From Plotosus lineatus (Eukaryota; Chordata; Actinopteri; Siluriformes; Plotosidae), in NCBI GenBank assembly GCA_024760905.1, contig CM045729.1, forward strand, positions 75,066,550 through 75,130,549: a stretch of 64,000 nt of DNA, written 5' to 3'. Below are positions 45,228-56,442 of this stretch, piece after piece. Under the pieces are notes generated by a model, which saw only the letters and a program-made list of their open reading frames with translations, was not told where the DNA came from and ran no database searches. The number at the start of each line of letters is the position of its first letter. The stretch's first letter is position 1. Made by a program: the position numbers and the translations under genes.

Positions 45228-45420
45228 TTAATGCGACTTCTGGTGCTGCATGGTGTTGCTGATGGCTTTGTAGTCTGGTTGATACGTGCTGAGGTTCAGC
45301 TTCATACAGGCGTTTAGGCTTCCATCTATTACACGTGACCGCAGGTTGGTCTTAATGTTTATCAGTTGTGAGAAGGACTGCTCGTATGCGGGCGGGTCCG
45401 ATAGCTTGAAACTCTAATTT
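45228..45420 (-). pseudogene. hAT transposase C-terminal fragment
   Basis: The minus strand reads FKLSDPPAYEQSFSQLINIK, TNLRSRVIDGSLNACMKLNL, STYQPDYKAISNTMQHQKSH and a stop. The dimerisation-type hAT tail '(Y)EQ.FS..N.IKT..R..' is well preserved over 63 residues. Upstream coding sequence is lost. The open frame lacks a start and is short, so a standard ORF scan would not report it. Confidence 0.75.
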
Positions 45421-45683
45421 TATTGGATTCTAACAACAGACTGCGTGTGTTGTTTTTGAGTAAAGAGGTAAATGTCCCTTGTTTTTGATCAGCTAATTTG
45501 CACGAATCCAAGCACAGCTGGCAAGCAAACACAAATGGACAGACATGGAAAAACTTCAACCCGTAGACCAGCTGATTGCCAAAACTTGGGACGCGCTTCC
45601 TGTAACATAAACACTGCAGTGTGTGAGTCTTGTCGTATTCACCATGTCTGGCTCCACATGCACACGCGAGCAGTCCTGTGGCT

Positions 45684-45846
45684 CACGAGCCAGATGTGGC
45701 TCTTTTGATGACTGTATTTGGCTCTCAGATAAATCAGGTGGCCTTTCTTAACAGTGAAATTATGTATTCGTTCTTCTGTTAAGAAAGGCCACCTGATTTA
45801 TATGAGAGCCAGATACCGTCATCAAAAGAGCCACATCTGGCTCTCG
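45684..45846. repeat. Long inverted repeat at hAT element end
   Basis: Arms 45684-45754 and 45776-45846 (71 bases) are complementary with about five mismatches; the loop is 21 bases. Both arms contain the outward sequence cagatgtggctcttttgatg, so the right end of the element exists twice, head to head. Confidence 0.9.
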
Positions 45847-46059
45847 AGCCCTGATATATATGATCCATAGACTCCAACCATTTTCCTCCTCTTATCTGAG
45901 TTTGAGTAATTTAGGCAACACGTCTAGGAGGGAAACTCAGGCATCCCTTTTCCTGGCAAAGTTCAATACAAACTGGAAACAAGTACAACTTGTGAAACTT
46001 GTGTCGAGTATGAAGTCACAACTTTTGCTTTGATTATAAAGAGATCAGATAGCTTGCAA

Positions 46060-46330
46060 CAGGGGCCCTAGTATCTCGGACTCCCTCATCACCGCCACAA
46101 GATTCCCTTGGTGACATGGTAGTGAGCCTCCTTCAAGTCCACAAAACACAGGCAAACTGCATGGTGAAACTCCCATACAATCCCCCCACCCCCCACCCCC
46201 CAAGTAGCTGGCAAGCGCAAACAGCTAATCCACTGTTGGAACCAGGAAGAAAGTCACACTGCTCCTAATGAATCAGAGGTTCGACAATCAGTTAGAGCCT
46301 CTTCTCAACAATCTGAACTGTTCTCTATTG
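46060..46330 (-). mobile_element. RTE/Rex3-like LINE internal fragment
   Basis: Reversed reverse transcriptase sequence: cttcaagtccacaaaacaca, atggtgaaactcccatac, 'gaagaaagtcacactgctcc' and 'aatcagaggttcgacaatca' are the complement of the fingers/motif A coding region seen in fish RTE elements. A C-rich tract lies at 46181-46200. Confidence 0.6.
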
Positions 46331-46939
46331 TATGATTATGTGATATTCTGATGGTCGTAATCATTTAAAAACTGTTCAAGCAGCTTAATGAGGCATCTTA
46401 ACAAAGAAGTTCAATAAGACGTCAATGTCGAAAGGAATATAGCAGGCACATTGATATACAATGCTGATAGTCAATGTAGACTACTTGTCATAATGCAATA
46501 TGAGGTTAAGGAGTGGGAGGAGTGTTGTACCGGCAGGTTGCACCTCACATGAGCTCTGAGAATAATGTTAAATTTCTCAGGTTGTATCTTTCTCTACCAC
46601 CTCAGGTTTGGTACACTAGGGTATTCTGTTGTTCTGATGTCAAATCTTTGATGCATTTTTAGAAATTTTGACCTATTTTTTTGTACCATGTATCGAAACC
46701 CAAGCTAAACTAAGGTAAGCTAAGCTGATTGAAGGCTGTGCAGGGTATTGTTCTTGGCTGTGTTACACGTCAAGAGTTGTGTAATCAGACTATCAAGCCC
46801 CAGTACAACTACTCTGACGACAAGCCTGCTGATTGCTGACCATCATGAACTCTGTGCTTGGATTTTGTGCATGGCTCTTACTAATTTTTATACATAGTCA
46901 CCTTCTGACATTCTTTCATGTAACAATGGGATAAATCAG
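46331..46939. other. Intronic DNA, nothing recognised
   Basis: Some of this may be the 5' region of the L2-like LINE that follows, but no motif marks it. Confidence 0.4.
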
Positions 46940-46945
46940 AAAATT

Positions 46946-47870
46946 ATGCTGGAAACCCTACATACTCTTAGGAAGTTGAGAATATGCAGTGTAAAGAAAA
47001 CTCGTCGAGGACACAAAAGTATGTCAAGAATGTTGAGTGTCAACACCTGCCACACATTTAAAGAACACAACATCCGAATAGGCATTCTGAATGCAAGATC
47101 TGTGAAGACCAACTTGTATCATAACAACAAGGCTCAAGAAATCTGTAGCCTGGTACAGGACAACAAGCTGGATGCTCTAGCAATCACAGAGACATGGCTG
47201 AAACAAGGTGAGACTGATTCTCTTACTGTGGATAGACTTGTACCTCCAGGTTACAAATTCAAACAGATCACCCGATATCATAAACGTGGAGGCGTAATCG
47301 GCTTAATATACAATGAAATCCTCTCTTGTCGACTGCTGGACATTGAGACTGACCAAACAACTTTTGATCTTTGACCACTTCAGCTCACCACTGACAATCA
47401 ATGCCTGAACCTGCTGATACTCTACAGACCTCCCAAAAATACACCAGTTTTCTTTGAAGAGTTTGGTGAACTACTGAACAAATTGGAAATGGAAACTGGC
47501 AGGTTTTTGATGTGTGGAGATTTCAATTACCACATTAATAACAAAACAGACTCAAATGCCAAAAAAGCTTCTCACTATTTTGGACTCACACAACTTGGTA
47601 CAGCTGGTTGATGAACCTACGTATGTTGGTTGACACACCCTAGATTTAGTCATAACAACGGAGAATGAGTTGAGTGTACACAACATCAAGTGTGATCATT
47701 CTGTAAACTCCAATCACTGTGACGTATTGTTCGATGTCAATATCAAAGTCCCAAGAAGAACGAGGAAGAAAATTGAATACTGGAAATAGGAGACCATTGG
47801 TATTGACGACCTCAGCCAAGACATTGCCATTTCATGCTCAGAGTACCAGGGTCTATCTGTGACTGGCAGT
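46946..47870 (+). pseudogene. L2-like APE endonuclease, broken
   Basis: The N-terminal block has IRIGILNARSVKTN and LAITETWLKQG (catalytic Glu), YHKRGGVIGLIYN, a stop at 47372, then in other frames LLILYRPPK, MCGDFNYHINNK (GDFN box at 47516-47527) and IKCDHSVNSNHCDV (DH motif). Catalytic residues can still be read. Confidence 0.75.
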
Positions 47871-49370
47871 GTGGCGCATTATGACAAACAGATCCACCAA
47901 ATCGTGGATCACCATGCTCCCCCTAAGAACATGCACCATTACTACTCATCCGGAATCCCCTTGGTACAACGAGGACATACGCGCCGCAAAACATAAGCGT
48001 CGAAAATATGAACGGCGTTATAAGAAAACCAAATTAGTGATCCACAAACAGATTCGCGACTGTCAAAGGAATCTTGTGTGCTCTGCTACAGAGGCAGCAA
48101 AATCAGCTTATTATAAGCAAGCATTGGAAACAGCTGATGGGCAGAAGGAAGTATTCTCAATTGCCAATAAACTCTTGTTTAAGCAAAAATGTGAAGCACT
48201 TCCTTCCCATTCATCTGTGAATGAACTTGCAAACCAGTTCTCCACATTCTTCACTGATAAAATAACAGGGATAAGACAATCGCTGACTGTAGCACAATGT
48301 CTTAACCAAACACCATTTCACTGTATATCTCAACTTCTTACGTACTTCAGACCAGTCACAGAAGAAGAAGTTTCCAAAATTGTCATTAATTCACCAACCA
48401 AATCCTGCAAACTGGATCCTATTCCAACATGGTTTCTAAAGAAAACCTTACACTCATCACTCCCAATGCTGACGCACATAATCAATGCGTCTCTAAGCGA
48501 AGGTGTCATGCCAAACAACCTGAAGTGTGCAGTCATCACTCCTCTCCTCAAGAAGAAGAACTTAGATCCTGAACAACTTAAAAACTAAAGACCCATTTCC
48601 AATCTCACATTTGTCTGAAAGAGCTGATACTGATAGAGCGAGTAGTTGTAACACGACTCAAGGACCACCTTTCCCTCTATGATTGCCAGGAGGAATTCCA
48701 GTCTGCTTACCATAACTTCCACAGCATGGAAACAGCTCTGACAAAGTTTCAAAATGATCTTCTCAGAGGAGTAGATGAAAACAGAGCTGCTATCCTTGTC
48801 CTCCTAGACCTCTCAGCTGCATTTGATACCATTGACCACAAGATACTCCTTTCGACTTTGAAATGTATTTGTGGTATCAATGGAATAGAATTGAAATGGT
48901 TGAAGTCATACATATCGGGCAGACAACAGTCCGTCATGATAGATGGACATATCTAATAGGTGATATATCTAATAGACACCTAATAGACATATCTAATAGA
49001 TAATAGATAATCATGATAGATAGACATATCAAATGCCAAAGACCTAACATATGGAATCCCTCAGGGCTCCGTAGTAGGTTCGCTCCTCTTTACTATCTAT
49101 ACTTCCCCTCTTGGTGCTATTGTGAGATCATTCCAATTGGACCTGCACCTTTATGCGGATGATACACAAATCTACATGACATCTAAACCACTCGACCAGT
49201 CATCAGTCAACCGCACTTTTGAATTAGTTCAACAGTGTGTCAGTATCATCAGGGCGTGGACATCCTCCAGCTTTCTGAAGTTAAATGACGACAAAACTGA
49301 GCTTCTAGTTTTCAGTTCAAAACGAATTCAAAATTCTCTCACCATTCCAGAGTTCCGCAATCAGTGATTG
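47869..49370 (+). pseudogene. L2-like reverse transcriptase, broken
   Basis: PWYNEDIRAAKHKRRKYERR opens the linker, followed by KSCKLDPIPTWFLKK, CAVITPLLKKKNLDPEQLKN (ends at a stop, 48586-48588), FQSAYHNFHSMETAL, VLLDLSAAFDTIDHKILL (motif A), then after the duplication YGIPQGSVVGSLLFTIY (motif B), LHLYADDTQIYM (catalytic YADD at about 49150) and FLKLNDDKTELLVF. Confidence 0.8.
48934..49030. repeat. 77-base internal duplication within L2 reverse transcriptase
   Basis: The 20-base sequence tcatgatagatggacatatc recurs at 49011 (one change). Between them lie repeats of tctaatagacatatctaata. It falls between RT motifs A and B and shifts the frame because 77 is not a multiple of three. Confidence 0.85.
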
Positions 49371-49371
49371 T

Positions 49372-50016
49372 GTGATCTCTGTGAGTAAAGAAGCCTGGAA
49401 TCTTGGTATAATATTCGACTCCCACCTCAGTATGGAATCCCACATCAACAGCGTCTGCAAGAGTGCATATTATCACATTCACAACATCAGCAATATCAGG
49501 CAATATCTTGATGTGAAGTCCACTTCAGCTCTTGTCCAAGCGTTCATCACGTCGAGACTCGACTATTGCAATTCTCTGATATTTGGAACATCTGAGTATT
49601 TACTTGACAAGCTTCAACATGTGCAGAACACTGCAGCGAGGGTCATCACACGTCACCAGAAGTATGATCACATTGCTCTTGTACTACACAGCTTACACTG
49701 GCTGCCAGTCAGATACAGGATTCAGTATAAGATAATGCTCCTGGTGTTCAAGTGCATGAAAGGCCTTGCTCCCAGCTACCTCGCCAATCTTCTTCGAGAG
49801 TACCAGCCACTCAGATCTCTCCGATCAAACTCAAAGAATCTCCTGGAGATACCAGCCACCCAAACGCACACATTTGGTGACCGCTCATTTGAGAAAGCGA
49901 GTCCAATACTGTGGAACAATCTACCGATCCATGTCAGATCCCAAGTGAACATAAACACGTTCAAGTCACAACTTAAAACACATCTGTTCACACTTGCCTA
50001 CCATGCCTATCAATAA
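49372..50016 (+). pseudogene. L2-like ORF2 C-terminus, open
   Basis: 214 codons. NLGIIFDSHLSMESHINSVC, LVQAFITSRLDYCNSLIFGT, LQHVQNTAARVITR, LHWLPVRYRIQYKIMLLVFK and NNLPIHVRSQVNINTFKSQL, ending in LFTLAYHAYQ, are the standard thumb and C-terminal region of L2. One frameshift at about 49368 separates it from the RT piece. Confidence 0.85.
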
Positions 50017-50125
50017 GTTCTCAGACTCACCCCCAGCGCTTTTGAGTGGCATGCGCCAGAATTAGCGCTATATAAATATTTGTATGTATGTATGTATGTA
50101 TGAGATATATTGCTATATGGATGTA

Positions 50126-50596
50126 CAGGGATCTCTCACTTTCCGCGGTTAATGGGGATCGAGACCCCCCACCCCAGCGACCGCCAATTTCTGCAAAGTA
50201 TGATCACCCCCCTGACTGATGTATACGTACATGTATATGTGTATATAATATCAATAAGTACATATCCAATGATATAAATTCTTATAATAACAATTAGACA
50301 TTCAAAAATAATGCATAAGATGTAAATAAAATACAGAGGTTTGCACGCACACACACTCAGATGCGCACCTCACAAAAAAATGTAAGTAGTTTTGTTGGGG
50401 GGTTTTGGGTTGTTTTTTTGTTTTTGTTTGTTTGGGGTTTTTTGCATAATTGGCCTAGTTTTGTGGCATTTTCCTTGGCTTTTTCCTTATTTTTCCTTAA
50501 TTTCCTTATTTTTTTATTGTTCAATTAATATTTTTGAAAAACCTGCAATGCACTGAAGCCGCAAAAACTGAAGCACGAAGTAGCGAGGGATCACAG
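50126..50596 (-). mobile_element. MITE family M, copy D, uninterrupted
   Basis: 471 bases between TA dinucleotides. Left cagggatctctcactttccg; right ggcttcag-like region read in reverse, ending gaagtagcgagggatcacag. Same orientation as copy A and reversed relative to B and C. No insertion, so this is the reference for the family length. Confidence 0.85.
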
Positions 50597-50604
50597 TAGT
50601 TGCT

Positions 50605-50690
50605 TCTCTAGGTTGTGACACCACTAGAAAATGTCAAACACACTATGTAGTGCACTATATAGTGAGTAATGAGTGATTTGGGACACAGCA
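50605..50690. mobile_element. MITE family P fragment
   Basis: actatgtagtgcactatata and gtgagtaatgagtgatttgg, then gacacag, match the right ends of copies at 44150 and 54231. Confidence 0.55.
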
Positions 50691-50844
50691 ACTAGGGATG
50701 TTAAGGGAAAGTAATCAGTTATCGGATAGCACTGATTTTTACTGAATTCTTTATTCAACAAAAATCTGATGGTGTAATGTTCGTGATGATTTCATCTGTG
50801 CACATCAAATTAATATATGAATAGCCTGAATTAGAAAACATGTT

Positions 50845-51008
50845 GCTTTTACATGCTGCTCACCATAGACAGTGAGGAACAAGCATTTGTAGCCCAGTTA
50901 TCTGTAGTGGGGGGGAACAGCAGTGACAACCATTAATGGTGGGGCTTGAACCCCCAACATTAGCATTGGTAAACAAGCAACTTATCACCGGGCCCCCACT
51001 GCCCGGGT
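50845..51008 (-). mobile_element. SINE family A head and body fragment
   Basis: Reversed: ttacatgctgctcaccatag, gtagcccagttatctgtag, 'ggggcttgaacccccaac' (B-box) and 'accgggcccccactgccc'. Confidence 0.7.
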
Positions 51009-51037
51009 TGATAACAGTTGAGATTAATCATTACACT

Positions 51038-51376
51038 GTCTGTCTGTCTTCCTTTCGGCTTTTTCTCTTTTACTCTGGAGTCGCCACAGTGAATCATCTG
51101 ATTCGCACGTTTGATTTGGCAGAGGTTTTTACGTCGGATGCCCTTCCTGTCACAACCCTTTTTATTTTTTTTTTTAGCAAGGGACAGAAACACGCTGATG
51201 GCTTTGCAGCCTACTCTTTACGAAAGTCAGCAATGGTTCTTTTACATGCCTCTCACCATAGACAGTGAGAGACACGGCCCGCGTTTGATAACCCAGTTAG
51301 ATGCACTGGGGGGGGGGGGGGGGGGGGGGGGAGTGACAACCTTGTGGAGAGTGGGACTCGAACCCCCAACCTTTGG
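51038..51376 (-). mobile_element. SINE with RTE-like tail, 5' truncated, with target duplication
   Basis: Flanked by atcattacact at 51027-51037 and 51377-51387. Reversed tail gtctgtctgtcttcctttcg, then 'cgccacagtgaatcatctg', body, and a G23 run at about 51309. It ends at the B-box region (gactcgaacccccaaccttt), so the first ~40 bases of the tRNA-like head were not copied. Confidence 0.85.
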
Positions 51377-51387
51377 ATCATTACACT

Positions 51388-51879
51388 ATAAACCTCAATT
51401 AAATGTCAAACTATTGGAATTTGAACTTTTTAAAAGCTGACTGCCAAAGTCACAAAGTGATTGTCACAATGTCATCATCTGCCTCAATTAATCAACAGCT
51501 TATCTTAGAGAAACACTCAGCGCTGTTTGCATCAAAAGTCACTCTCAGTAATCTGACCTGCTCACACTGTATGGCATGCAATACATTAGTACAATGTAGA
51601 AAAACAAGTTGTCAGTGAAATTTTTGGCATTAATGTTGTGACACCACATCTTTGCAATCTTCACCACACCTGCAACAATCTGGATCACTGGACTTCGGAC
51701 CGGGGTTTACTTTACACTACTGCCTGTGCACTCATCTGTTCACCTGACTTCATTAAACTTCTTTCAACATTTCCTGTGGTTTCGTTGGCTTTCTTGTGTG
51801 CTTGTTTCATCTTTAAGCCAGCCTGATGTTAATTTTAGTTGTACGTACGTTCACGGTCATTAATTTATTTATTTGCTGA
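51388..51879. other. Intronic DNA, nothing recognised
   Basis: No gene or shared repeat. Confidence 0.5.
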
Positions 51880-52582
51880 ATTTCTCCTGCTAAATTCGTA
51901 GAAAGGCTAGAACCTATCACAGCTGACTCTTGGTGAAGGCAGGGTGCACTCTGAAAAGCAACACCAGGCAACCGGAGGTCACAACATACACAGCCATTCA
52001 CACTCACACCTTGGGGGCAATTTGAGACTGCTAATTAGCCTATGTCTTTAGACTACACATGGAAACCAGAATCTTCTTCTTTTCCTTTCGGCTTTTTCCT
52101 TTTTTTTTTTTCCAGGGGTCACCACAGCGAATCATCTGATTCGCATGTTTGATTTGGCATAGGTTTGGGTTTTTTTTTTGTTTTTTTACATCGGGTGCCC
52201 TTCCTGACACAACCCTTCAGCAAGGGACAGAAACACACTGACGGCTTTGCAGCTACTCTTTACGAAAGTCAGCAATGGTTCTTTCACATGAACTTCTCAC
52301 CACAGACAGTGAGAGACATGGCCGGCCTTTGATAACCCAGTGAGCTACACTGGGGAGGACAGTGACTACCCTGTGGAGAGTGGGACTCGAACCCCCAACC
52401 TTAGGATCAACGATCCAGTGCCCTTACCACCAGACCACCACTGCCCACTCATGAAAACTAGAATAATGAGAGAAAATTATGGGGGAACATGCAAAGACAT
52501 AACCATACTGTGCCTGGGACTGAAACCTATGGCTTTCTTGTTGTGAGGTAGATGTGCTAACCACTACACCACTGTGCTGTTT
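51880..52582 (-). mobile_element. SINE family B, interrupted by another SINE
   Basis: Tail and body at 51885-52070 (reversed: cctatcacagctgactcttg, cattcacactcacaccttgg) and head at 52449-52582 (aacatgcaaagacataacca, 'gaggtagatgtgctaaccac'). The two halves join in register when the insert is removed. Confidence 0.8.
52073..52448 (-). mobile_element. SINE with RTE-like tail nested in SINE family B
   Basis: Full length: reversed tail cttcttttcctttcggcttt, 'caccacagcgaatcatctg', body, and head ending accagaccaccactgccca. Near-identical flanks gaaaccagaat (52062-52072) and gaaaactagaat (52453-52464) suggest an ~11-base target duplication. Confidence 0.85.
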
Positions 52583-53267
52583 GAAATGTCTAAAATAGTT
52601 GGGTTTTTGATAGTTTGATTTGTCCCATTGCCATAGTATTTGAGGTATACAATCTTGTTAAAGAAAGGATTGTTGGCGCAGAGAGTCTACTTGCTATGTA
52701 ACACAACTTATAAATAATAAATTATGATTATATGGTAATAAATTTATTTCTGATTATTTTCATTAAGGTAAATTCTGCAGCATCCACATCACTACCACAG
52801 GGGTTGGAGAAATACACAAATGCCCCCCACCTGAAGCATGATGCCTTTTTCAGCAAAGTTTGGAGACCAATAATGTCGTACTTGTGTAACACTGGGTCTA
52901 ATTCTTCATGGCATTCATACCACAAGGTATTAGAAACCTTCCTTTGAGACTCTGGTCAATACCGGTATAATTGCATCATCATGTAATTCCTGCATTTTTT
53001 TTTTTCAGGGCAATGTCATGTTGCAAATTCCCCATAATATCCCAAAGGTGTACTATTGGATTAAGATCCTGTGACTACGAAGGCCACAAAAGAACAATGG
53101 ATTCATTATTATGTTCATACAACCAAATTGAGATGACATTTTCTTTGTAATATCGTTATCGTGCTGGAATAGCCATTGGAAGATAAGCAAATTGAGCCCA
53201 TGTTCAGCAACAATAGGTAAATATGCTGTGACATTTAAAAAGAAATTAAACACACATTTAATAAAAG

Positions 53268-53548
53268 TGGTCAGCGGTGGCCTGGTGGTAAGGTGCTGGA
53301 TCACTGATCCCAAGGTTAGGGGTCCAAGCCCCACTATCGGTTGGTTGTCACTGTCCCCCCAGTGTCGCTAACTGGGTTATCAAAGGCCGGCCATGTCTTT
53401 GGTATGAGCCTGTAAAAGAACCATTGCTGACTTCTGTCAAGAGTAGCTGCGTAGCTTGTAAGTGTGTTTCCACCCTGTAATGGCCTAGTGAGCTGTCCAG
53501 GGTGTTCTCTGCCCTTGCTCAGAGTTAGCTGAGATGAGTGCAACTGGT
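53268..53548 (+). mobile_element. SINE family A, tail missing
   Basis: Head gtcagcggtggcctggtggt, B-box-like ggtccaagcccc and body. It ends after gagttagctgagatgagtgc without the taattagg end. Confidence 0.8.
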
Positions 53549-53585
53549 GGCCTTTTCAAACAGGCTTATACAAACTGTCTAATTT

Positions 53586-53632
53586 TGACAGACGGCTTCT
53601 TCTTCTTTTATTTTTGGCTTTTTCCCAGAATG
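53586..53632 (-). mobile_element. RTE-like tail scrap
   Basis: cttcttcttcttttattttt, then ggctttttcccag: the last ~45 bases of the RTE-type tail, reversed. Confidence 0.5.
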
Positions 53633-54074
53633 CAACTTTGAAAATATAAGTAAAAACGACTTAATGATTAAAAATATATATTTTTTCGTATATGTTGTAT
53701 ATCGCTCTTAATTTTTTTTTAAACAATAATTGATTGGTATTAGGAGGTCAAAAATGTGCAAAGAAAACCTTCCCCGTTACATAACCAACAGCAGCCTTTA
53801 CTATTGACACAAGGCAGGTTGGATCCATGGATTCGTTCCGTTGGTGCCAAATTCTTGCTTTACCATCTGTGTGCCACAGCGGAGATAGAGATTCCTCAGA
53901 ACAGGCAACATTTTAACAGTCTTCAATTTTCCAGTTTTAGTGGATTTAGTTTTTTAGTTTTATTCTCTCGCATTTCTGTATATTTGAACCAGTCTGCCCC
54001 GTGTCATCAAAAACTGTACGTTTATCACTGTATGGCTTTGTTACTCACATGTTCACTATCCCTGCTTGCTATGT

Positions 54075-54230
54075 GCATAGCCGTCAGCGTGTTTCTACCC
54101 TGTGATGGCCCGGCGAGCTATCCATGGTGTACTCTCTGCCCTGGCCCTGAGTCAGCTGAGATGGGCGCCAGCCTCCCCGTGACCCTAATTAGGATTAAGC
54201 AGTTCAGAAAATGAATGAATGAATGATTGT
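54075..54230 (+). mobile_element. SINE tail fragment (L2-like)
   Basis: catagccgtcagcgtgtttc through ccctaattaggattaagcag and ttcagaaaatgaatgaatg. Confidence 0.75.
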
Positions 54231-54485
54231 TGTCGCACAGTTAAAATGTGACAGGTCAAGGCGAGCTGAGCAAGTGGACCATCCACACCTGAACAGCATT
54301 ATGGTATAAATTGCTTAGATTGGTGTGTGACGATTGGTGGCACATGTGCTTCATTGAGTCCATTAAATAGTGTGTAATTATTATGACTAATCATTCCACA
54401 TCACAACAAAATGGCAAATCCAAGATATATAGTGCAATATTTAATGAGTAGTGAGTGATTTTTGGACAAAGCAAAAACATTAATT
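54231..54485. mobile_element. MITE family P, copy 2
   Basis: Blocks atgtgacaggtcaaggcgag, caagtggaccatccacacct, gtgtgtaattattatgacta, aaaatggcaaatccaagata and gagtagtgagtgatttttgg correspond in order to copy 1 at 44150. Confidence 0.55.
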
Positions 54486-54753
54486 CTGCAAATAAATGTG
54501 ATAGAGCGTTAGCAGATTACCCATGTGCTGTAAAATGTAGAAATACATTGAGGAAGAAATATTAATATAATATACCCTCCCAGAACAAAGAATGAGAACG
54601 TTTTACCCAAATATGGTCATAATACCGATGTTGGTCAAATATGGTCAAATAATAATGTTATTAACTGAACAAGTGCATATAAATATTAAAATATTTATTT
54701 TTAATACTCTGTAACCTTTTTACTTAAAACTACTTTCAAAATGCTTCAGCACT

Positions 54754-54757
<4 letters not shown>
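54486..54757. other. Intronic DNA, nothing recognised
   Basis: AT-rich, with a small local duplication of 'atatggtca' around 54612-54645. Confidence 0.5.
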
Positions 54758-54793
<36 letters not shown>

Positions 54794-54794
54794 C
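54758..54794. repeat. Poly(T) tract
   Basis: About 36 T residues. Confidence 0.95.
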
Positions 54795-55245
54795 TTTGTT
54801 TGGTGTTTTACATTTCTTTGTAAAGATGACTCGAACCAAACAGACATACAGTACATATAGCTTCTACTTCTCTGGAAGTCTATAGAACAAAAAAGTCCCC
54901 AAACGCTTGCTTCCCAATTAAATTCTTTAATGCATAACTTTAGCACAATTACTCTTCTGGTCATTTGAGATCATTGAGACTGGCACATCATTCAGTAAAA
55001 GGAAATTATTCTGGCATGTTTCCCACTGCTGGGAGCTCTACGTCTGAATGGACTCTGATTCCAACTTTGCTTGGCAGCCAGTATTCGCATTTTCATTATA
55101 TGGCCTTTAAACAGGTGGCCTGTGTGAAAACCAGTGGTCAGCTCTCATACTGCTTATTAGAAATGCTCGTTTGGGAGCTGGGCTCTTGTCGAGCCATCAG
55201 TCCGACCTATGAGAGCAGAGCTAGAAATAAAACTGACTCGTGCAT
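54795..55245. other. Intronic DNA, nothing recognised
   Basis: An open frame here (54965-55345) runs into a GT repeat and resembles nothing known. Confidence 0.5.
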
Positions 55246-55265
55246 GCGTGTGTATGTGTGTGTGT

Positions 55266-55340
<75 letters not shown>
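55246..55340. repeat. (GT)n microsatellite
   Basis: About 45 GT units with two TA interruptions. Confidence 0.95.
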
Positions 55341-55342
<2 letters not shown>

Positions 55343-55609
55343 TGAGAGAAATCTACAATAGTCAAAATAAATAAATCCATAACTCAGTTATTGAATTGCT
55401 TGATATTGTGCAGAGTGAAGAAGTAGAGTATTATTTTAGAGTAATGTTTGTGAGATGTTCGAAAAGGTCTACATTATCCAAGTGTTATGTGATCAAAAAA
55501 AAAAAAAAAAAAGCAAAAGCAAAAACAAAAATTGATGAAATGTGATTACTCCTTACACCACAACAACAACTTTTACACCATAATTCATGCATTTGCCTAA
55601 CCACTTAAT

Positions 55610-56160
55610 CCCAGTGGACGAAAAGAAGGCACATTCTGAACAGCTCGCCACTCCATTGAAGGGCTACACACATAACTCCTATGTGAGGATGCTGTTTGTA
55701 GACTTCAGCTCTGCTTTTAATACAGTCCAATGACATAAACTGATACAGAAGATGGGCAACCTGGGCCTAGGGAGCTCACTGTGCACCTAAATACTGGACT
55801 TTCTCAGTAACAGATCTCAGAACGTTAAGAGAAGAGAACACATCTCCTGCACTCTCATCCTGAACACCAAAACACCACAGGGGTGTGTTCTTAGCCCCCT
55901 CATACCAGCAGCACCATCTTCAAACTCACCAATCATACCACCGTCATAGGTTTGATTATGGATAACAATGAGTCAGTCTACAGGAAGAAGGTTCTGCATC
56001 TGTGGTTACGGTGTAACAATAATAATATGGAACTAAACGCATCCAAAAACCAAGCATATGATAATAGACGTCAGGAGATTGAAAAAACTGAGCACTCTGC
56101 CCTCTACATTGATGAGTTCAAGTCCTCCTGGATGGGATGCTAGTCCATCAAAGGTTAGCT
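55610..56160 (+). mobile_element. Rex1/CR1-like LINE reverse transcriptase fragment
   Basis: YVRMLFVDFSSAFNTVQ (motif A) near 55680-55730, MGNLGLGSSLCT and ILDFLSNRSQNV, then TPQGCVLSPLI (motif B) near 55875-55905. TVIGLIMDNNESVYRKKVLH and ELNASKN follow motif C, but the catalytic DD box is lost at about 55930. Many stops: an old fragment. Confidence 0.7.
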
Positions 56161-56195
56161 TCCTAGTATTTTTACTGGTACCCATTTATACTCCA

Positions 56196-56375
56196 ACTAC
56201 AGTCGAGGGCAGAGTACACCCTGGACAGCTCACCAGGCCATCGCAGGGCAGAAACACAATGATGGCTTTGCAGCTACTCTTGACGAAAGACAGTAATGAC
56301 TCTTTTACATGCTTCACAACATAGACAGTGAGAGACATGGCTGGCGTTTGATAACCCAGTTAGCTGCACTGGAGA
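56196..56375 (-). mobile_element. SINE family A body and tail fragment
   Basis: Reversed: gcagagtacaccctggacag, ggccatcgcagggcagaaac, ctactcttgacgaaagacag, gataacccagttagctgcac. Head and final tail are missing. Confidence 0.75.
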
Positions 56376-56409
56376 TATCATGTTTCCTTGCTTTTTTATT
56401 TATTTATTA

Positions 56410-56442
<33 letters not shown>

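Larger units (their letters stand above)
45022..45853 (-). mobile_element. hAT-type transposon derivative with terminal fold-back
   Basis: Starts cagggatctggaatc and ends ctctcgagccctg. Both flanks are atatatat (45014-45021, 45854-45861), an 8-base duplication as hAT elements make, though in low-complexity sequence. The element holds the end of a hAT transposase and a long hairpin at its right end. Confidence 0.8.
46940..50100 (+). mobile_element. L2-like (CR1 superfamily) LINE, nearly complete ORF2
   Basis: APE endonuclease and reverse transcriptase in order over ~3.1 kb, ending gcgccagaattagcgctata, taaatatttg and a (TATG)n tail. The protein phrases are those of fish L2 elements. At least five frameshifts or stops and a 77-base internal duplication inactivate it. 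No RNase H or ORF1 is seen. Confidence 0.85.
52725..53955 (-). mobile_element. Tc1-like transposon, third family, degenerate and interrupted
   Basis: Reading leftward: a first coding part at 53770-53955 ('ggcaacattttaacagtctt' and 'tttaccatctgtgtgccaca' are the complement of the first catalytic Asp region), then 53053-53265 encoding LNVTAYLPIVAEHG and WLFQHDNDITKK (second Asp region), then a decayed C-terminus to about 52725. A SINE and a short RTE-type tail separate the two parts. Terminal repeats are not legible. Confidence 0.65.

Noticed and set aside
54965..55345. 126-codon frame ending in Val-Cys repeats
   Set aside because: The second half is a translated GT microsatellite and the first half matches nothing known.
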